Assembly (NCBI GenBank): GCA_003249585.1
Contig: QKIM01000604.1
Location: 1 to 10,932, forward strand
Direction: 5' to 3'
DNA length: 10,932 bases
DNA from: Deltaproteobacteria bacterium
GTDB lineage: Bacteria > Myxococcota_A > Polyangia > HGW-17
Each line of letters begins with the position of its first letter. Position 1 is the first letter of the stretch. The position numbers were made by a program, and so were the translations under genes. Shown piece after piece: positions 9,172 to 10,932 of this stretch. Below the pieces are notes generated by a model. It was given only the letters and a program-made list of their open reading frames with translations. It did not search any database and had not been told where the DNA came from.

Positions 9172-9347
9172 CCCGTTCTTTCACCACAACGATTTCAAAC
9201 CGTCATTTCAATTATCTTGATATAACCGAACTTTGCATTTCCGATGGTCTTTTGTCAAACACTCTCTGCGCCCGCGCACCGTCCTCTTGACAGGCGGGAC
9301 ACAACTTGCGACAAAAAGGAGCCCGACAGGGAAGAAAAGGATCGACC
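9172..9347. other. Divergent intergenic region
   Basis: This holds the starts of two divergent genes. Two perfect TTGACA hexamers point outward: on the minus strand at 9258-9253 (toward the PEGA gene) and on the plus strand at 9287-9292 (toward the reductase). Neither has a good -10 box at the usual distance: CAAAGT on the minus side and GACAAA on the plus side. A GATAAT on the minus strand (complement of 9211-9216) lacks a good -35 partner. No small gene is evident. Confidence 0.45.
9287..9315 (+). promoter_or_regulatory. Candidate promoter of the reductase gene (sigma-70 or sigma-54 type)
   Basis: Two readings overlap. As a sigma-70 promoter, TTGACA (9287-9292) is a perfect -35 box, but with 17 bases of spacing the -10 is only GACAAA. 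As a sigma-54 promoter, 9295-9310 reads CGGGACACAACTTGCG. The invariant GG (9296-9297) and GC (9308-9309) lie at the right spacing and TTGC matches fully, though TGGCACG is only partly matched. Transcription would start near 9320, leaving a short leader before the ATG at 9348. The sequence cannot decide between the two. Confidence 0.3.
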
Positions 9348-10932
9348 ATGACCCCGAAACGCATCGTCATCATCGGCGGCAGCGCAGCAGGGCCCAAAAC
9401 CGCGGCCCGTGCGCGACGCCTCGATCAGGACGCCTATGTTACGCTGATCGAGCGGGGTCCCGAGCTTTCCATGGCATCCTGCGGCTTCCCCTATTACGTC
9501 GGCGGGGTCTTCGATTCCCGGGATCTCCTCATCGAGAATGCCCCCGGGGTCCTCAGGAATCCTGGTTTCTTCAAGAACACCAAAGACATCGATGCCCTCA
9601 TCCACACCGAGGTGACCCGCATCGACCGCGCGGACAAGAAGGTCGAGCTGCGCAATCTCCTCACGGGCGAGGCATGGTCGTTGCCCTACGACAAGCTCAT
9701 GATCGCCACGGGGAGCACCCCGACGATGCCCCCCGTCGAGGGCGCCCACCTCGACGGCATCACCACCCTGGTGTCCATGAAAGACGCCGACTACCTGCGC
9801 AGGATCCGCGACGAGAAGCGGGTGAAAACGGCGGTCATCATCGGCGGCGGACTCATCGGCATGGAGACGGCAGAGGCCCTCCACCATGCGGGCATCGAGG
9901 TCACCGTGGTCGAGGCCAAAGACCAGCTCGTGCCCTTCATCGACGGGCAGCTCGCGGCCCTCGTGGAGAAGCACTGCCGCTCCAAGGGCGTCAACGTGGT
10001 TCTCGAGCGCAAAGTCACCGCCTTCGTCGGGGAGAACGGCCGCCTTGCGGGCGTGACCCTCTCCTCGGGCGAGCACCTGCCCAGTGAACTGGCCGTGGTG
10101 GCCATCGGCGTACGCCCCAACACCACCCTTGCCCGGGAGGCCGGGCTGAGGATCGGTGAGACCGGAGGCATCAAGGTCAACGCCTTCATGGGCACCTCTG
10201 ATCCCGACATCTACGCCGCCGGCGACTGCGTCGAGGTCACCAACTGCATCACCGGCGCCCAGACCCTCGCCCCAAAAGGCGATCTGGCCAACCTCCAGGG
10301 GCGCGTGGCCGCCGACAACATGATCCTCGGCGACAGGGTGGAGTTTCCCGGGACCATCGGCACAGGCATCGGCAAGATCTTCGACTTCACCGCGGGGACG
10401 ACGGGCCTCTCGGAGGCCGAGGCCACGGCCCAGGGCTTCCACGTTGAGACCGTGGTCAACACCAGCGTCGACCGCCCTGGCTTCATGGGCGCCAAAATGC
10501 TCATCTCCAAGATGGTAGCGGAGCGCTCCTCGGGACGCCTCCTGGGGTACCAGTGCGTGGGAAAGGGCGACGTCGCCAAACAGATCGCCCAGGGCGCCAT
10601 GGCCATCAGCGGCCGGCTCACCGTGGCGCAGATGCTCAGCCTCGATCTCCCCTATGCGCCGCCCTTCTCCCTGGCCATCGACCACTTCATCGCCTCGGTC
10701 CACATCATGAGCAACAAGCTCAAGGGGCTCTACAGGGGGATCTCCACCCGGGAAGTCTGGGAGATGCACTCTGGGGGCGACACGGGGACCTTCTTCCTGG
10801 ACACCCGCGACCCCGACGAGTTCGAGGCCTTCAGACTGGGGATCGGCGAGACCCTCATTCCTCTTGGCTCCCTGCGTCGCCGCCTGGGAGAGCTCCCGCC
10901 CGACCCCAATACCCCCATCATCTGTTTCTGCC
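9348..10932 (+). CDS. FAD-dependent CoA-disulfide / polysulfide reductase with C-terminal rhodanese domain, 5' part
   Basis: The frame is open for 528 codons to the right edge, so the end is missing. Enzymes of this family use NAD(P)H and FAD to reduce CoA disulfides, CoA persulfides or polysulfide. Visible are the FAD motif IIGGSAAG (8-15), the single active-site cysteine in SMASCGFPYYVGG (Cys45, instead of the CxxxxC of glutathione-reductase-type enzymes), the nucleotide motif IIGGGLIGMETAE (164-176), the second FAD motif YAAGDC (289-294) and the dimerisation-region signature YAPPFSLAID (436-445). From about 477 a rhodanese domain begins (FFLDTRDPDEFEAF). The last residues, PIICFC, bring the sequence to the rhodanese active loop, Cys528 being the likely sulfur carrier. 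The start has AAAAGGA (9335-9341) six bases before ATG. This fits the CoADR-RHD / NADH-dependent persulfide reductase group; the exact substrate cannot be told from sequence. Confidence 0.92.
   Translation, partial: MTPKRIVIIGGSAAGPKTAARARRLDQDAYVTLIERGPELSMASCGFPYYVGGVFDSRDLLIENAPGVLRNPGFFKNTKDIDALIHTEVTRIDRADKKVELRNLLTGEAWSLPYDKLMIATGSTPTMPPVEGAHLDGITTLVSMKDADYLRRIRDEKRVKTAVIIGGGLIGMETAEALHHAGIEVTVVEAKDQLVPFIDGQLAALVEKHCRSKGVNVVLERKVTAFVGENGRLAGVTLSSGEHLPSELAVVAIGVRPNTTLAREAGLRIGETGGIKVNAFMGTSDPDIYAAGDCVEVTNCITGAQTLAPKGDLANLQGRVAADNMILGDRVEFPGTIGTGIGKIFDFTAGTTGLSEAEATAQGFHVETVVNTSVDRPGFMGAKMLISKMVAERSSGRLLGYQCVGKGDVAKQIAQGAMAISGRLTVAQMLSLDLPYAPPFSLAIDHFIASVHIMSNKLKGLYRGISTREVWEMHSGGDTGTFFLDTRDPDEFEAFRLGIGETLIPLGSLRRRLGELPPDPNTPIICFC

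Noticed and set aside
9255..10769. Minus-strand ORF (504 codons) opposite the reductase
   Set aside because: Shadow; the plus strand encodes a recognisable flavoprotein through the same stretch.

Overview
This window is a GC-rich bacterial chromosome segment. It carries six protein genes that I can call with reasonable support. Two of them run off the window edges, and there is one very doubtful tiny ORF. A sigma-54 enhancer-binding protein, a eukaryotic-type Ser/Thr kinase with a C-terminal PEGA-like domain, a secreted TPR/PEGA membrane protein, a long SecA with a zinc-binding tail, and a CoA-disulfide-reductase/rhodanese fusion together suggest a deltaproteobacterium in the broad sense (Myxococcota or Desulfobacterota-like). 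That placement is inference from gene content; no rRNA gene or other taxonomic marker is present.

Layout. 1-385 (minus): 5' part of a small secreted protein built of 10-residue, Arg/Gly/Asn-rich tandem repeats. 386-933: a long non-coding stretch, visibly more AT-rich than its flanks, that ends in a strong hairpin directly against the secA ribosome-binding site. 934-4002 (plus): secA, followed at once by a terminator-like hairpin and a palindromic intergenic repeat. 4173-4574 and 4577-5959 (plus): a small lipoprotein and a PAS/AAA+/Fis sigma-54 regulator, two bases apart. 6033-7802 (plus): a membrane-anchored Ser/Thr kinase with an N-terminal zinc ribbon. 7803-7965: a convergent gap holding a second copy of the palindromic repeat. 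7966-9171 (minus): a secreted TPR/PEGA/coiled-coil protein with two membrane helices. 9172-9347: a divergent intergenic region with a candidate promoter. 9348-10932 (plus): a CoA-disulfide/polysulfide reductase cut off exactly at its rhodanese catalytic loop.

How the genes may work together. SecA would supply export for the secreted and lipid-anchored proteins here. The kinase and the convergent TPR/PEGA protein share an envelope-facing PEGA-type module and may act in one envelope-sensing or scaffold process. The sigma-54 regulator has a cysteine-containing PAS domain, and the only plausible sigma-54-like promoter I found lies before the sulfur/redox flavoprotein; a link between the two is speculative. 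I saw no mobile element gene, CRISPR array, tRNA or rRNA. I do not see a clear-cut new system. The best leads are the secA leader, the kinase/PEGA pair, the cysteine PAS regulator and the secreted repeat protein.
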